Below, piece by piece: positions 37,976 to 45,957 of a stretch of 64,000 nt of DNA. Where the stretch lies: contig NZ_ATZA01000009.1 in the NCBI RefSeq assembly GCF_000427965.1, positions 62,001-126,000 of the forward strand. The letters are read 5' to 3'. This DNA is from Olivibacter sitiensis DSM 17696 (GTDB taxonomy: Bacteria > Bacteroidota > Bacteroidia > Sphingobacteriales > Sphingobacteriaceae). Both the position numbers and the translations under genes were made by a program. Under the pieces are notes generated by a model that saw nothing but the letters and a program-made list of their open reading frames with translations, ran no database searches and was not told where the DNA came from. Numbering within the stretch: position 1 is the stretch's first letter; every line of letters begins with the position of its first letter.

Positions 37976-38292
37976 TCTTTTTGCGGTAGTTTACCCGATA
38001 TAGAGAATGAGTTTGCATGTTTTTGTGCATTTTTTTATTTATGTATAAATAAAACACGCAAAAATTTGCATATATAATTTGTTATTTATAATATTGTAAA
38101 GCTAATTAACAAACTATATTAAACCTAGTGATATCCTAACACCATTTATGGGGTAGATTTCATGTGCAGGGGCTGCTAAAGATGCGTTGCGTTTTTTTGA
38201 ATGGTGTCTTTTGGCTTATTGCGTTTTTTGAGTTCAAATTTTACGACATAAAAGGGATAATTAATTAAATCGATCAACAAAAACTAAAGAAA
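37976..38292 (+). promoter_or_regulatory. susC-type promoter and leader (leader copy B)
   Basis: Very similar to leader copy C (44378-44650) over about 270 bp and related to copy A. The promoter candidate is conserved: TTTG (38065-38068), 20 bp, TAATATTG (38089-38096). The palindrome of copy A is reduced to GCAAAAATTTGC. The shared leader word GCTAATTAAC-AACTATATTAAACC follows. Copy B now leads only into the susC remnant at 38293 and, 430 bp further, to the intact susC3, which it might still serve with a very long leader. Confidence 0.6.
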
Positions 38293-38480
38293 ATGAAACA
38301 GTTTTTACGCATGTTGCTTATGGGGATGATGTTTGCATCGTCATATGCAGTGTTGGCTCAGCCAAAAAGGATTACTGGAAAGGATATATAATCCATTAAG
38401 GTGGATGAACGTAACAATTAAGGGGCAAGCAACTTGAATTGCTCTTGACAATAGGAAGCCTTTATCGTTGATTCAGAATT
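38293..38480 (+). pseudogene. Remnant of a susC 5' end (signal peptide plus start of the N-terminal domain)
   Basis: The start reads MKQFLRMLLMGMMFASSY, identical in the first residues to intact SusC 2 (pair 2), then AVLAQPKRITGKDI and a stop. In another frame the homology goes on: NVTIKGQAT, stop, then IALDNRKPLSLIQN, matching the carboxypeptidase-regulatory-like domain. No further similarity is seen. The 33-codon frame could still be translated as a leader peptide, but this is unproven. Confidence 0.8.
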
Positions 38481-38720
38481 GAAACTTTCTCCTGATTGAC
38501 ATGAAAATCGTTGAACGGTTTATTTCAAATGAAAGCTATGCGTCGGAGTTGATTACATTAAGATGAGCGATAAATCCAATTTCGTTACGCCTCATGGGTG
38601 TGAAGAGTTGGCGGTATATAATACAAAAAAACACCTATTGTGCGTTGATTTTGAATGAATTACTTCTTTACTGTCTAAATAACAACAATTATCCATTTAA
38701 TACACTAAACGCTTTAAACA
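38481..38720. other. Region before susC3, no gene seen
   Basis: Low-complexity AT-rich DNA. A 65-codon frame at 38594-38791 runs into the susC start in another frame and has no support. A promoter for susC3 may lie here, but no TTTG/TAnnTTTG pair with proper spacing was found. Confidence 0.35.
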
Positions 38721-41700
38721 ATGAGAAAATTAATACGATTCTCTATGATGATTGTGCTGGGAATTCCTTTAGGGGCTTTTGGCTTCGCTGAAAAGGAAGG
38801 CGTTCCAAACCGTTCAGGAGCAACGGGCGCAATGGAAAAAAGCTCACCGAGCGTTGCGTCGCAGCAAACGGTAAGCGGTAATGTAAATAGCGCGGAGGGC
38901 CCCTTGGCTGGCGTAAGCGTGGCGGTCGTGGGGAGGCAAGTATCAACCAGTACAGATGGCCGCGGTAATTTTACGATTTCTGCCGAACCAGGCAACACCC
39001 TTCGATTTTCGATGATTGGGTATATAACGCAAGAGGTGGTCATTAGTTCTGCCACCGTAAACGTCACCTTGGTGACGAGTGATCAAAGCTTGGACGAGGT
39101 GGTTGTAACGGCGATGGGAATTACAAAAGAGAAAAGGAGCTTGGGGTATTCCGTGCAGGACATCGACAGCGAGGAGTTGATGAAAAATAAAACAGGCAAT
39201 ATCATTAACTCCTTAGCCGGCAAAATTGCAGGTGTTAATGTCACGCAAACGAGTGGGGGAGCAGGTGCCGGAGCTAGCATTATCCTGCGTGGGGGAACTT
39301 CGCTTGAACGGGACAACCAACCTTTGTTCGTGGTAGACGGGGTAATCTATGACAACTCAACGAGTATAAACGGCGATAGCGGCTTTGATGGTGCGCAGTC
39401 GACCAACTCCACTTATAGTAACCGGGTGATGGATATCAACCCAGAGGACATCGAGAACATTTCCATATTGAAAGGGCCCGCGGCCGCTGCACTTTACGGG
39501 TCGCGCGCGGCATCTGGTGTCGTTTTGATTACTACAAAAAGAGGAAAAGAGGGCACGGCAAGCGTAAGCCTTAGTTCTCGTTTGATCTCCAACTGGGCTA
39601 ATCGCCTGCCCGAATATCAGGATCGTTACAAAAGAGGATTCTATCAACAAGACGGCACCTTGATGGAGGGAGACGCAACAACGACATTGGGTTCGTGGGG
39701 TGCCCCATTTGGATCTAACGACGTAATGTACGACAATCTTGGCAATTTCTTTCAGGGCTCAAACATTTGGGATAATTCGGTAAGTATTTCGGGTGGCTCA
39801 AAGACGGGGAACTTCTACCTTTCTGCCTCTGATTTCCGGCAAAACGGCATCATACCTAATTCGTCTTACGACAAGACTACGTTTCGTTTCAATGGTGAGC
39901 AAACATATGGTATCTTGAAAGTGGGTGCCAACGTGGCTTATTCCTATGCTGATCAGTTGAGCTCGTTGACTTCAGGCGGGCTTTATAACTCAAGCGGAGA
40001 GGGTGCGGTTCAAGGGGCTTATATATGGCCGCGTGACCTTGATATGGAGCACTGGCTCAATGAAGACGGATCCAAATACCGCCAGTTCGACTGGGAATTG
40101 GTGCAAAATGATTTTGATAATCCATATTGGGTGCTTAACAAGATGCCGAGAACTGACAAGACAAAACGGTTTACTGGTAATATTAAGGCGGGTATAGATA
40201 TTACGGACTGGTGGAGTGTTAACTATATTGTAGGGTTGGATCGTTATACGTCTAACACAAATCGTTTTTCATCACCAGGTTCCGGTATTTCTTTGATTTA
40301 TCAAAACGGACTGTTGTCTGAAAACGACAGAACTTATGAATACCTGAGTTCGAATATCATGACAAACTTTAAAAAGAAAGTCGGCGATTTTGATATGAAT
40401 CTGTTATTGGGTTCCATGTTAGAGAACACCAATATCGATTACAACGGAAGAAAAGCATGGAATTTTATTATCCCCGGTTATTATACATTTGTTAACACAG
40501 CGGTTACCGATCGTGATGCAGCGCAGCAACAAACACAAAAGCGTATGGTCGGTGTGTATGGAGAATTTCGCACATCCTATAAAGATTTCGCCTATCTGAC
40601 AGTGACAGGACGTAACGACTGGACTTCTACGCTTCCGATGGCCAATCGTTCCTATTTCTATCCCTCGGTATCGGGAAGTTTTATCTTCTCCGAGTTTATA
40701 CCGCAGAATGATATTCTTTCCTTTGGTAAATTGCGCGCCTCGTGGGCAAGAGTGGGTAAGGATGCTGACCCGTACGTGACCAATACCTATGTGGTCACAC
40801 CTGCTGAATATACCTTATACAACGGAGGTCAGGGTGTTGGTGTGCGCAACGACTGGTTGCGTGGTAACCGTGAATTGATTCCAGAGATTACAGAATCGCA
40901 AGAATACGGCCTCGATGTAAATCTTTTTGACAATCGATTGGGCCTGGAGTTCACGTACTACAAAAACAGCAGTATCAATCAGCTGATGCAACCCCGCACC
41001 AGTCAGACAACGGGCTATATTTTGATGTGGACCAATGCTGGTACGATTGTAAACAGGGGCCTCGAATTATCGGCAAAGGTTTCGCCTATCAAGAACACAA
41101 ACTTTAGGTGGGATCTGACCCTCAATGCTTCGGGTAACCGTGGCCGGGTAGAAGATTTGCTGCCGGGAATGGAAATTCTGTACGTGACCGACGTACAAGT
41201 CGGAAACGCAAAAGCGGCTTCTTTCAATGGCGGGAATTTCATGGCAATCTCCGGATCGGAATGGTTGAGAAGCCCTGAAGGATATCTTGTGTTGAACCCC
41301 GAGTCGGGCATGCCGACTTCTGATGGACTGGTGACCCATGAAATTGGCAACAGAGAGCCAAAGCTCTTTGGAGGCCTTAACAACAGCTTCCAATATAAAA
41401 ACTGGAACCTCTCTTTCCTATTGGATTATCGGATTGGTGGGCATGTCTATAATGGCACAGATTATTATATGACGAATAATGGAATGAGTAGCCGTTCTAT
41501 GGATCGTGAAACGCTATCTATCACCGGTGTTGTTAGAACGGGTGAGACTACTGGGCCTGGCGGTGTGACGATTCCCGTTTATTCAGAACCTAGGACGTTT
41601 GAATACCAAGCGGGACAGATGTATCAGATCGGTAATCAAAGTTTAAGCGGAGAATATATTATTAACAACTATTATTGGCAAAACGCGTATAATTTGGAGT

Positions 41701-41978
41701 CTAAAAACTATATGACAAACACCAATTGGTTACGGTTGAGAACCCTTTCTTTGGCCTATTCAATTCCTCCTGCTGTGCTGAGCCGGATTAAAGCGATCAA
41801 GGGATTGACGGCTACCGTAACCGGAACGAACTTATTGTTGTGGACAAATTATAAGGGAATGGATCCTGAAACTTCGGCTGCCGGTTCTGGTGCGATTGGC
41901 TCCAGTTCCGTTGGCATTGATTACAACGGCATTCCTGCTCTTTCAAGCGTGGCGTTTGGACTTAATGTGACTTTTTAA
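38721..41978 (+). CDS. SusC/RagA-type TonB-dependent receptor (pair 3)
   Basis: A 1085-residue outer-membrane importer. The signal region (MRKLIRFSMMIVLGIPLGAF) is followed by a polar spacer, the N-terminal domain from TVSGNVNSAEGPLAGVSV, the linker DEVVVTAMGITKEKRSLGYS, the plug (PLFVVDGVIYDNST, LYGSRAASGVV), and a barrel ending in VAFGLNVTF. It belongs to the same subgroup as pair 2. Its SusD partner begins 13 bp downstream. It sits behind the remnant of another susC, as though it had replaced it. Confidence 0.95.
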   Translation: MRKLIRFSMMIVLGIPLGAFGFAEKEGVPNRSGATGAMEKSSPSVASQQTVSGNVNSAEGPLAGVSVAVVGRQVSTSTDGRGNFTISAEPGNTLRFSMIGYITQEVVISSATVNVTLVTSDQSLDEVVVTAMGITKEKRSLGYSVQDIDSEELMKNKTGNIINSLAGKIAGVNVTQTSGGAGAGASIILRGGTSLERDNQPLFVVDGVIYDNSTSINGDSGFDGAQSTNSTYSNRVMDINPEDIENISILKGPAAAALYGSRAASGVVLITTKRGKEGTASVSLSSRLISNWANRLPEYQDRYKRGFYQQDGTLMEGDATTTLGSWGAPFGSNDVMYDNLGNFFQGSNIWDNSVSISGGSKTGNFYLSASDFRQNGIIPNSSYDKTTFRFNGEQTYGILKVGANVAYSYADQLSSLTSGGLYNSSGEGAVQGAYIWPRDLDMEHWLNEDGSKYRQFDWELVQNDFDNPYWVLNKMPRTDKTKRFTGNIKAGIDITDWWSVNYIVGLDRYTSNTNRFSSPGSGISLIYQNGLLSENDRTYEYLSSNIMTNFKKKVGDFDMNLLLGSMLENTNIDYNGRKAWNFIIPGYYTFVNTAVTDRDAAQQQTQKRMVGVYGEFRTSYKDFAYLTVTGRNDWTSTLPMANRSYFYPSVSGSFIFSEFIPQNDILSFGKLRASWARVGKDADPYVTNTYVVTPAEYTLYNGGQGVGVRNDWLRGNRELIPEITESQEYGLDVNLFDNRLGLEFTYYKNSSINQLMQPRTSQTTGYILMWTNAGTIVNRGLELSAKVSPIKNTNFRWDLTLNASGNRGRVEDLLPGMEILYVTDVQVGNAKAASFNGGNFMAISGSEWLRSPEGYLVLNPESGMPTSDGLVTHEIGNREPKLFGGLNNSFQYKNWNLSFLLDYRIGGHVYNGTDYYMTNNGMSSRSMDRETLSITGVVRTGETTGPGGVTIPVYSEPRTFEYQAGQMYQIGNQSLSGEYIINNYYWQNAYNLESKNYMTNTNWLRLRTLSLAYSIPPAVLSRIKAIKGLTATVTGTNLLLWTNYKGMDPETSAAGSGAIGSSSVGIDYNGIPALSSVAFGLNVTF

Positions 41979-41991
41979 AAAACGAGGAGAC

Positions 41992-43884
41992 ATGAAAAAA
42001 TTATCTTATATAATAAGTGCTTTACTATTGTTAAGCCTTACATCGTGTGAAAAATGGTTGGATATTAACGACAATCCGAGCAAAGCAAGCGATGTGGTGC
42101 CCACGCCTGATTTAAGGTTGAGGTCTATACAAATGCAATTTGTCGATGCTTACGAATCCTCGGGTACGAGGGCATCATGGATTACTCAAAATATCACCAA
42201 GATAGGAGCCAATGCAACCAACGATTTGATTGCTAGGTGGAATTTTCCCTTGGCATCGGCCACTTGGCCATATCAAGCTTGGTTCGTTTATACGGCGAGC
42301 AATTTGGAACCAATGATTGAAAAAGCTACGGCAGAAGAGGCTTGGCATTATGTGGGAGCCGCTCAGCTAATCCATGCCTGGGGTTTTATGTTGATGCTTG
42401 ATTTGTATGGAGAAATGCCGTATACCCATGCGCTTGGTTCGGATGTTACGCCGGAATACGATGATGGAGAAACCATTTTTTACGGATGTTTGGAAATGCT
42501 CGAAAATGCGATTGAAAACTTGTCTAAAACGCAACCTGCGGGGGCAACTCCATTGTCCGGTGGTGATATTTGGAACGGTGGCGATCCAGGAAAATGGATT
42601 AAATTGGCCTATGGCTTGAAAGCAAGGTGGCTGAATAACCTGAGCAAAAAATCTTTTTATGATCCAGAGGCTGTTCTTGCCGCTCTTGAAAATGCCCCTC
42701 AATCAAACAGCGATAATACCGTGATGGACGCAATCAATACCTCGGAAACACAGATTGCAGGGATCGTTCGTTCAATGCAACATGGCAACTTGGGGGGAAC
42801 CGCAAATCGAATGACTAAATGGTATACGGATTTATTGACGAATACCTTTACCGGTGGTTCTGGAGTAATGGACCCGCGCACAACACGTATTATACCAAGT
42901 GCAGAGTTTTATAATAGTACAACAGGAGAAAAAGAATGGCGTTTGTCCAAAGGGGTGGATATGATTAATTCGGACATCCGCACTAAAGGCGGTCCTGTAG
43001 CGTATGAAATTATGGCGGCAAGACAAGCTCCTACTACACATCCATCCGGTTATGTCCGTGCAACCGCTGCTCAACGAAGTGATGCCGAATTTACAAATAG
43101 ATGGTTTACGACAAATGCCACAGCAGATAGACAAGGAGATTCTGTTTATATTTCTGTCTATTCCGACCGTTTAGATTGGATTGCGCAATTTCCGGATCCT
43201 CGGAATGACAATTATATAGCTAGCCGTTATAATGGGATGACGATAGACAACCCTAATTTCAACAGCAGTGTGATTAACATTAATTCTACCGGTAGTTTTT
43301 ATATTCGTGCCGATGCACCTGCACATCTTCTTACCTATCATGAAATGTGCTTTATAAAAGCAGAAGTTTTATTCCGAAAAGGAGACTTGACAAATGCGCT
43401 GACCGCCTATAAAGCTGGAATTAGGGCACATATGGAAGCGATGAACGAAAAATTAAGGGAGTACCCACAAGATGTTTATGGCAAGGAAGTAATTTCAGAA
43501 ACTGAGATTGCCACATTTTTGGCAAGTGCGGCAGTAGCGCAGAATCCGGGACAGCTAACGATGGCTAAAATTATGCAACAGAAACAAATTGCCATGTCTT
43601 TGACGATGCAGAACTGGAATGATATGAGAAGGTTTGATTATGCAGCTAACCATCCGCAGTTTGGCGTTGTTTATCCTGATTTTGGACGTCCTTTCGAATT
43701 TGATGCGGCTGCAGCCGAATGCTATCCTTCGAGCGATCCGCAAAATCCACGTTACTGGCCTCGTAGAATACAACAATGTAGCCATGAAATAAACTATAAT
43801 GCAGAAAATTGGTTGGCTTCAAACCCGGAAGCACAAGCGAGAACAATCTTATCTTACCCGGTTTGGTGGGATACGGTAGAGTAA
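41992..43884 (+). CDS. SusD-like nutrient-binding outer-membrane lipoprotein (pair 3)
   Basis: 630 residues, longer than usual for SusD (450-550). The lipobox is LTSC (C19), then EKWLDINDNPSKAS. Helical core segments such as AWHYVGAAQLIHAWGFMLM and the C-terminal QKQIAMSLTMQNWNDMRRFDY belong to the same subgroup as pair 2. The additional length lies in the region of about residues 280-430, which contains GPVAYEIMAARQ and YISVYSDRLDWIAQF, likely a ligand-side insertion. Ends VWWDTVE, as in the subgroup. A long palindrome follows. Confidence 0.93.
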   Translation: MKKLSYIISALLLLSLTSCEKWLDINDNPSKASDVVPTPDLRLRSIQMQFVDAYESSGTRASWITQNITKIGANATNDLIARWNFPLASATWPYQAWFVYTASNLEPMIEKATAEEAWHYVGAAQLIHAWGFMLMLDLYGEMPYTHALGSDVTPEYDDGETIFYGCLEMLENAIENLSKTQPAGATPLSGGDIWNGGDPGKWIKLAYGLKARWLNNLSKKSFYDPEAVLAALENAPQSNSDNTVMDAINTSETQIAGIVRSMQHGNLGGTANRMTKWYTDLLTNTFTGGSGVMDPRTTRIIPSAEFYNSTTGEKEWRLSKGVDMINSDIRTKGGPVAYEIMAARQAPTTHPSGYVRATAAQRSDAEFTNRWFTTNATADRQGDSVYISVYSDRLDWIAQFPDPRNDNYIASRYNGMTIDNPNFNSSVININSTGSFYIRADAPAHLLTYHEMCFIKAEVLFRKGDLTNALTAYKAGIRAHMEAMNEKLREYPQDVYGKEVISETEIATFLASAAVAQNPGQLTMAKIMQQKQIAMSLTMQNWNDMRRFDYAANHPQFGVVYPDFGRPFEFDAAAAECYPSSDPQNPRYWPRRIQQCSHEINYNAENWLASNPEAQARTILSYPVWWDTVE

Positions 43885-43897
43885 GAAAAATAAAATT

Positions 43898-43949
43898 GCA
43901 CAAAATAAACTTCCCAAGCGATCGATCGCTTGGGAAGTTTATTTTGTGC
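43898..43949 (+). terminator. Perfect 52-bp palindrome, probable terminator of susCD 3
   Basis: Each half is 26 bases without a mismatch or spacer (left half begins GCACAAAATAAACTTCCC, centre CGATCG). It starts 13 bp after the susD stop. The outer part is A/T rich, so the hairpin ends in a U-rich arm as in a terminator, but no extra T run follows. Equally symmetric on both strands. Confidence 0.75.
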
Positions 43950-43990
43950 TATATGTCGCTTCCTTGAGATTTTTGTCAGGTCTAAGTTGA

Positions 43991-44330
43991 TACTTTTACC
44001 TTGGTGACAAAGGTCAAATCTACGCCCTTTTGGTAGTTTGTTGAAACATGTTGGTAGGAGCCACTTTATTCTTCGTTTCTTGTTATGTAATTACCCTGCA
44101 GGTTATCAAGTGTCTCCAGTGAGCTTAATCCATCAGCCATAACTACAAATGACAACCTCGTGCTTGTCCCAAGTCATTCCGGACTGCTTAGCTCGGTTGA
44201 TGCGAAAAGCGGAGAAATCGCGTGGCAATATAAAATTTCAAATTCAATGCTCAATCCGTTGTTGCCCCTTAATGGAAGACGGGTTATTGCGAGTACGATG
44301 GATGGTAAGATTGTTTGTCTAGCATATTAA
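43991..44330 (+). pseudogene. 3' remnant of a PQQ-like beta-propeller gene
   Basis: Two pieces in different frames: YFYLGDKGQIYALL at 43991 onward, then after a stop NPSAITTNDNLVLVPSHSG, LLSSVDAKSGEIAWQYKIS and VIASTMDGKIVCLAY ending in TAA at 44328-44330. The repeat pattern (hydrophobic-GD..G.IYAL, DAKSGEIAWQYK) is that of PQQ-binding-like/BamB-type propellers. The 5' part is absent. The last 43 bp around its stop resemble the sequence just before anmK, suggesting that the propeller gene once lay directly upstream of anmK. Confidence 0.75.
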
Positions 44331-44369
44331 TCTATTTAATCTCCGAAAAGAAGTTTGTTGCTCATGATA
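44327..44369 (+). repeat. Left imperfect direct repeat flanking leader copy C
   Basis: Starts TTAATCTATT and ends GTTGCTCATGATA. The right partner at 44658-44700 starts TTAATCTATT and ends GTTGCTCATGGTA; the final 17 bases differ at two positions only, the middle is more divergent. Confidence 0.6.
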
Positions 44370-44377
44370 CATATGCC

Positions 44378-44650
44378 CTTTTTGCAGTTGTTTACCCGAA
44401 AGAGAGCGTACATTTGCATGTTTATGTGCGTTTTTTATTTATCTATAAATAAAAAACGCAAAAAATTGCATTTATGATTTGTTATTTTTAATATTGTAAA
44501 GCTAATTAACGAGCTATATTAAACCTATTGATGTCCTAACACCCTTTATGGGGTAGATTTCATGTGCAGGGGCTGCTTAAAGATGCATTGCGTTTTTGTG
44601 GATGGTGTCTTTTTTATTGCGTTTTTTGAGTTCAAATTTTACGATAAAAA
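44378..44650 (+). promoter_or_regulatory. susC-type promoter and leader upstream of anmK (leader copy C)
   Basis: It is nearly colinear with copy B from TTTTTGCAGTTGTTTACCC to AGTTCAAATTTTACGA. The promoter candidate is ATTG (44465-44468), 20 bp, TAATATTG (44489-44496). It sits 220 bp before the anmK ATG, in the right direction to drive anmK-susC4-susD4-GH9-deacetylase. It is bracketed by the direct repeats at 44327-44369 and 44658-44700, which marks it as inserted DNA. Confidence 0.6.
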
Positions 44651-44657
44651 AGAACAA

Positions 44658-44700
44658 TTAATCTATTCTTTCGTAAAAAGAAAGTCTGTTGCTCATGGTA
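44658..44700 (+). repeat. Right imperfect direct repeat flanking leader copy C
   Basis: Partner of 44327-44369. It ends 17 bp before the anmK ATG, so the natural upstream region of anmK is now separated from the propeller remnant by leader copy C. Confidence 0.6.
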
Positions 44701-44717
44701 ATCTATTAAGTTTGGGT

Positions 44718-45914
44718 ATGAACAATAATATAAATAAACTCTATTCCATAGCCCGTGCACCTGCCAGAAGAATAATCGGCCTTATGTCAGGCACCTCTTT
44801 TGACGGACTTGACGTGGCTTTGTGCGAGCTTGAGGGAGCTGGGATAGGCACAAAGGTGCAGGTGCTTCATTTTAAGACGATGGAGTATACTTCCGATTTT
44901 AAGGAAGATCTGAAGGCTGTCTTTTCCAAGAAATCAGTGGACATGGAAAAGCTGGTGCTAATGAATGCTGTTGTAGGAAAATATCATGCCGAACTGGTGC
45001 TGATGTGCCTGAAGGAATGGGGTGTTGCACCACAAGGGGTCGACTTGATTGCCAGCCACGGGCAGACTGTTTTTCACGCGCCGCGGTCCATCCATGGAAA
45101 AGCTGTGTATCCAAATGCCACTTTGCAGATCGGCGATGGCGACCATGTATCCGTTGGTACGGGCATTATCACATTGAGCGATTTCAGGCAGAAACATATC
45201 GCTGCCGGTGGTGAAGGCGCTCCTTTGGCAGTTTATGGCGACTACCTGATTTTCTCGGACCCACTGGAGAACCGTGTACTATTAAATATTGGCGGTATCG
45301 CCAATTTTACGTATTTGCCCTCGGGGTTTAGATCGGATGAAGTGTTTTCTACCGACGTGGGGCCTGGCAATACGCTGATGGACCAGTTTATACAACAGCA
45401 TTATCCCGGGAAGTACTTTGATGAAGATGCCAAAATCGCCTATTCGGGTACGGTCAACGAGGTTTTGCTTGCGGCGCTTATGGACCATCCTTTTTTCATG
45501 TTGCCAGTTCCCAAAACTACCGGGCCGGAGCTGTTCAATCTGGCTTATCTGGAAAATGCCATGGCAGCCAGTGGACAGGCAAACATGACCAATGAGGATA
45601 TAATGGCAACCCTGTGCCGTTTCTCGGCCCAAGCAATTGCTTTTTCCCTGCTGCAATATGGCGGACAATCCGACTTTGAAGTCTATTTAAGTGGCGGGGG
45701 GGCACACAATCCTTTACTACTGGCGCATATCGGCAATATTCTGGGGAAGTCTTTGGAAAAGACTACTGCGCAGTTGGGAATTAATCCGGACGCCAAGGAA
45801 GCCGTACTGTTCGCCGTATTGGCCAATGAAACAATGGCCGGATCGAATATTGAATTTCCGAAGGACGGAGCTATACCATCGGTAACGATGGGAAAAATCA
45901 GCTTTCCTATATAG
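44718..45914 (+). CDS. anmK: Anhydro-N-acetylmuramic acid kinase
   Basis: 398 residues from the ATG at 44718 (MNNNINKLYS). It phosphorylates 1,6-anhydro-MurNAc with ring opening to MurNAc-6-P in the cytoplasm. Visible: the phosphate-binding start GLMSGTSFDGLD (21-32), SHGQTVFHAP, the base in FSTDVGPGNTLMD (D213), and the sugar-kinase segment VYLSGGGAHNPLL near the C-terminus. Length fits (about 370-400). A longer frame from 44562 runs through the inserted leader and is not credible as protein. It is the first gene of a probable operon (43 bp to susC4), and MurQ, which uses its product, lies 7 kb downstream. Confidence 0.95.
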   Translation: MNNNINKLYSIARAPARRIIGLMSGTSFDGLDVALCELEGAGIGTKVQVLHFKTMEYTSDFKEDLKAVFSKKSVDMEKLVLMNAVVGKYHAELVLMCLKEWGVAPQGVDLIASHGQTVFHAPRSIHGKAVYPNATLQIGDGDHVSVGTGIITLSDFRQKHIAAGGEGAPLAVYGDYLIFSDPLENRVLLNIGGIANFTYLPSGFRSDEVFSTDVGPGNTLMDQFIQQHYPGKYFDEDAKIAYSGTVNEVLLAALMDHPFFMLPVPKTTGPELFNLAYLENAMAASGQANMTNEDIMATLCRFSAQAIAFSLLQYGGQSDFEVYLSGGGAHNPLLLAHIGNILGKSLEKTTAQLGINPDAKEAVLFAVLANETMAGSNIEFPKDGAIPSVTMGKISFPI

Positions 45915-45957
45915 ATGGATCTTTTTCAATCATCAACAACAATAAAACTTTAACACT

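Noticed and set aside
44562-44717. N-terminal extension of AnmK by 52 residues
   Set aside because: These codons run through the inserted leader copy C, which has a non-coding homologue at 37976-38292; AnmK similarity starts only after the ATG at 44718.
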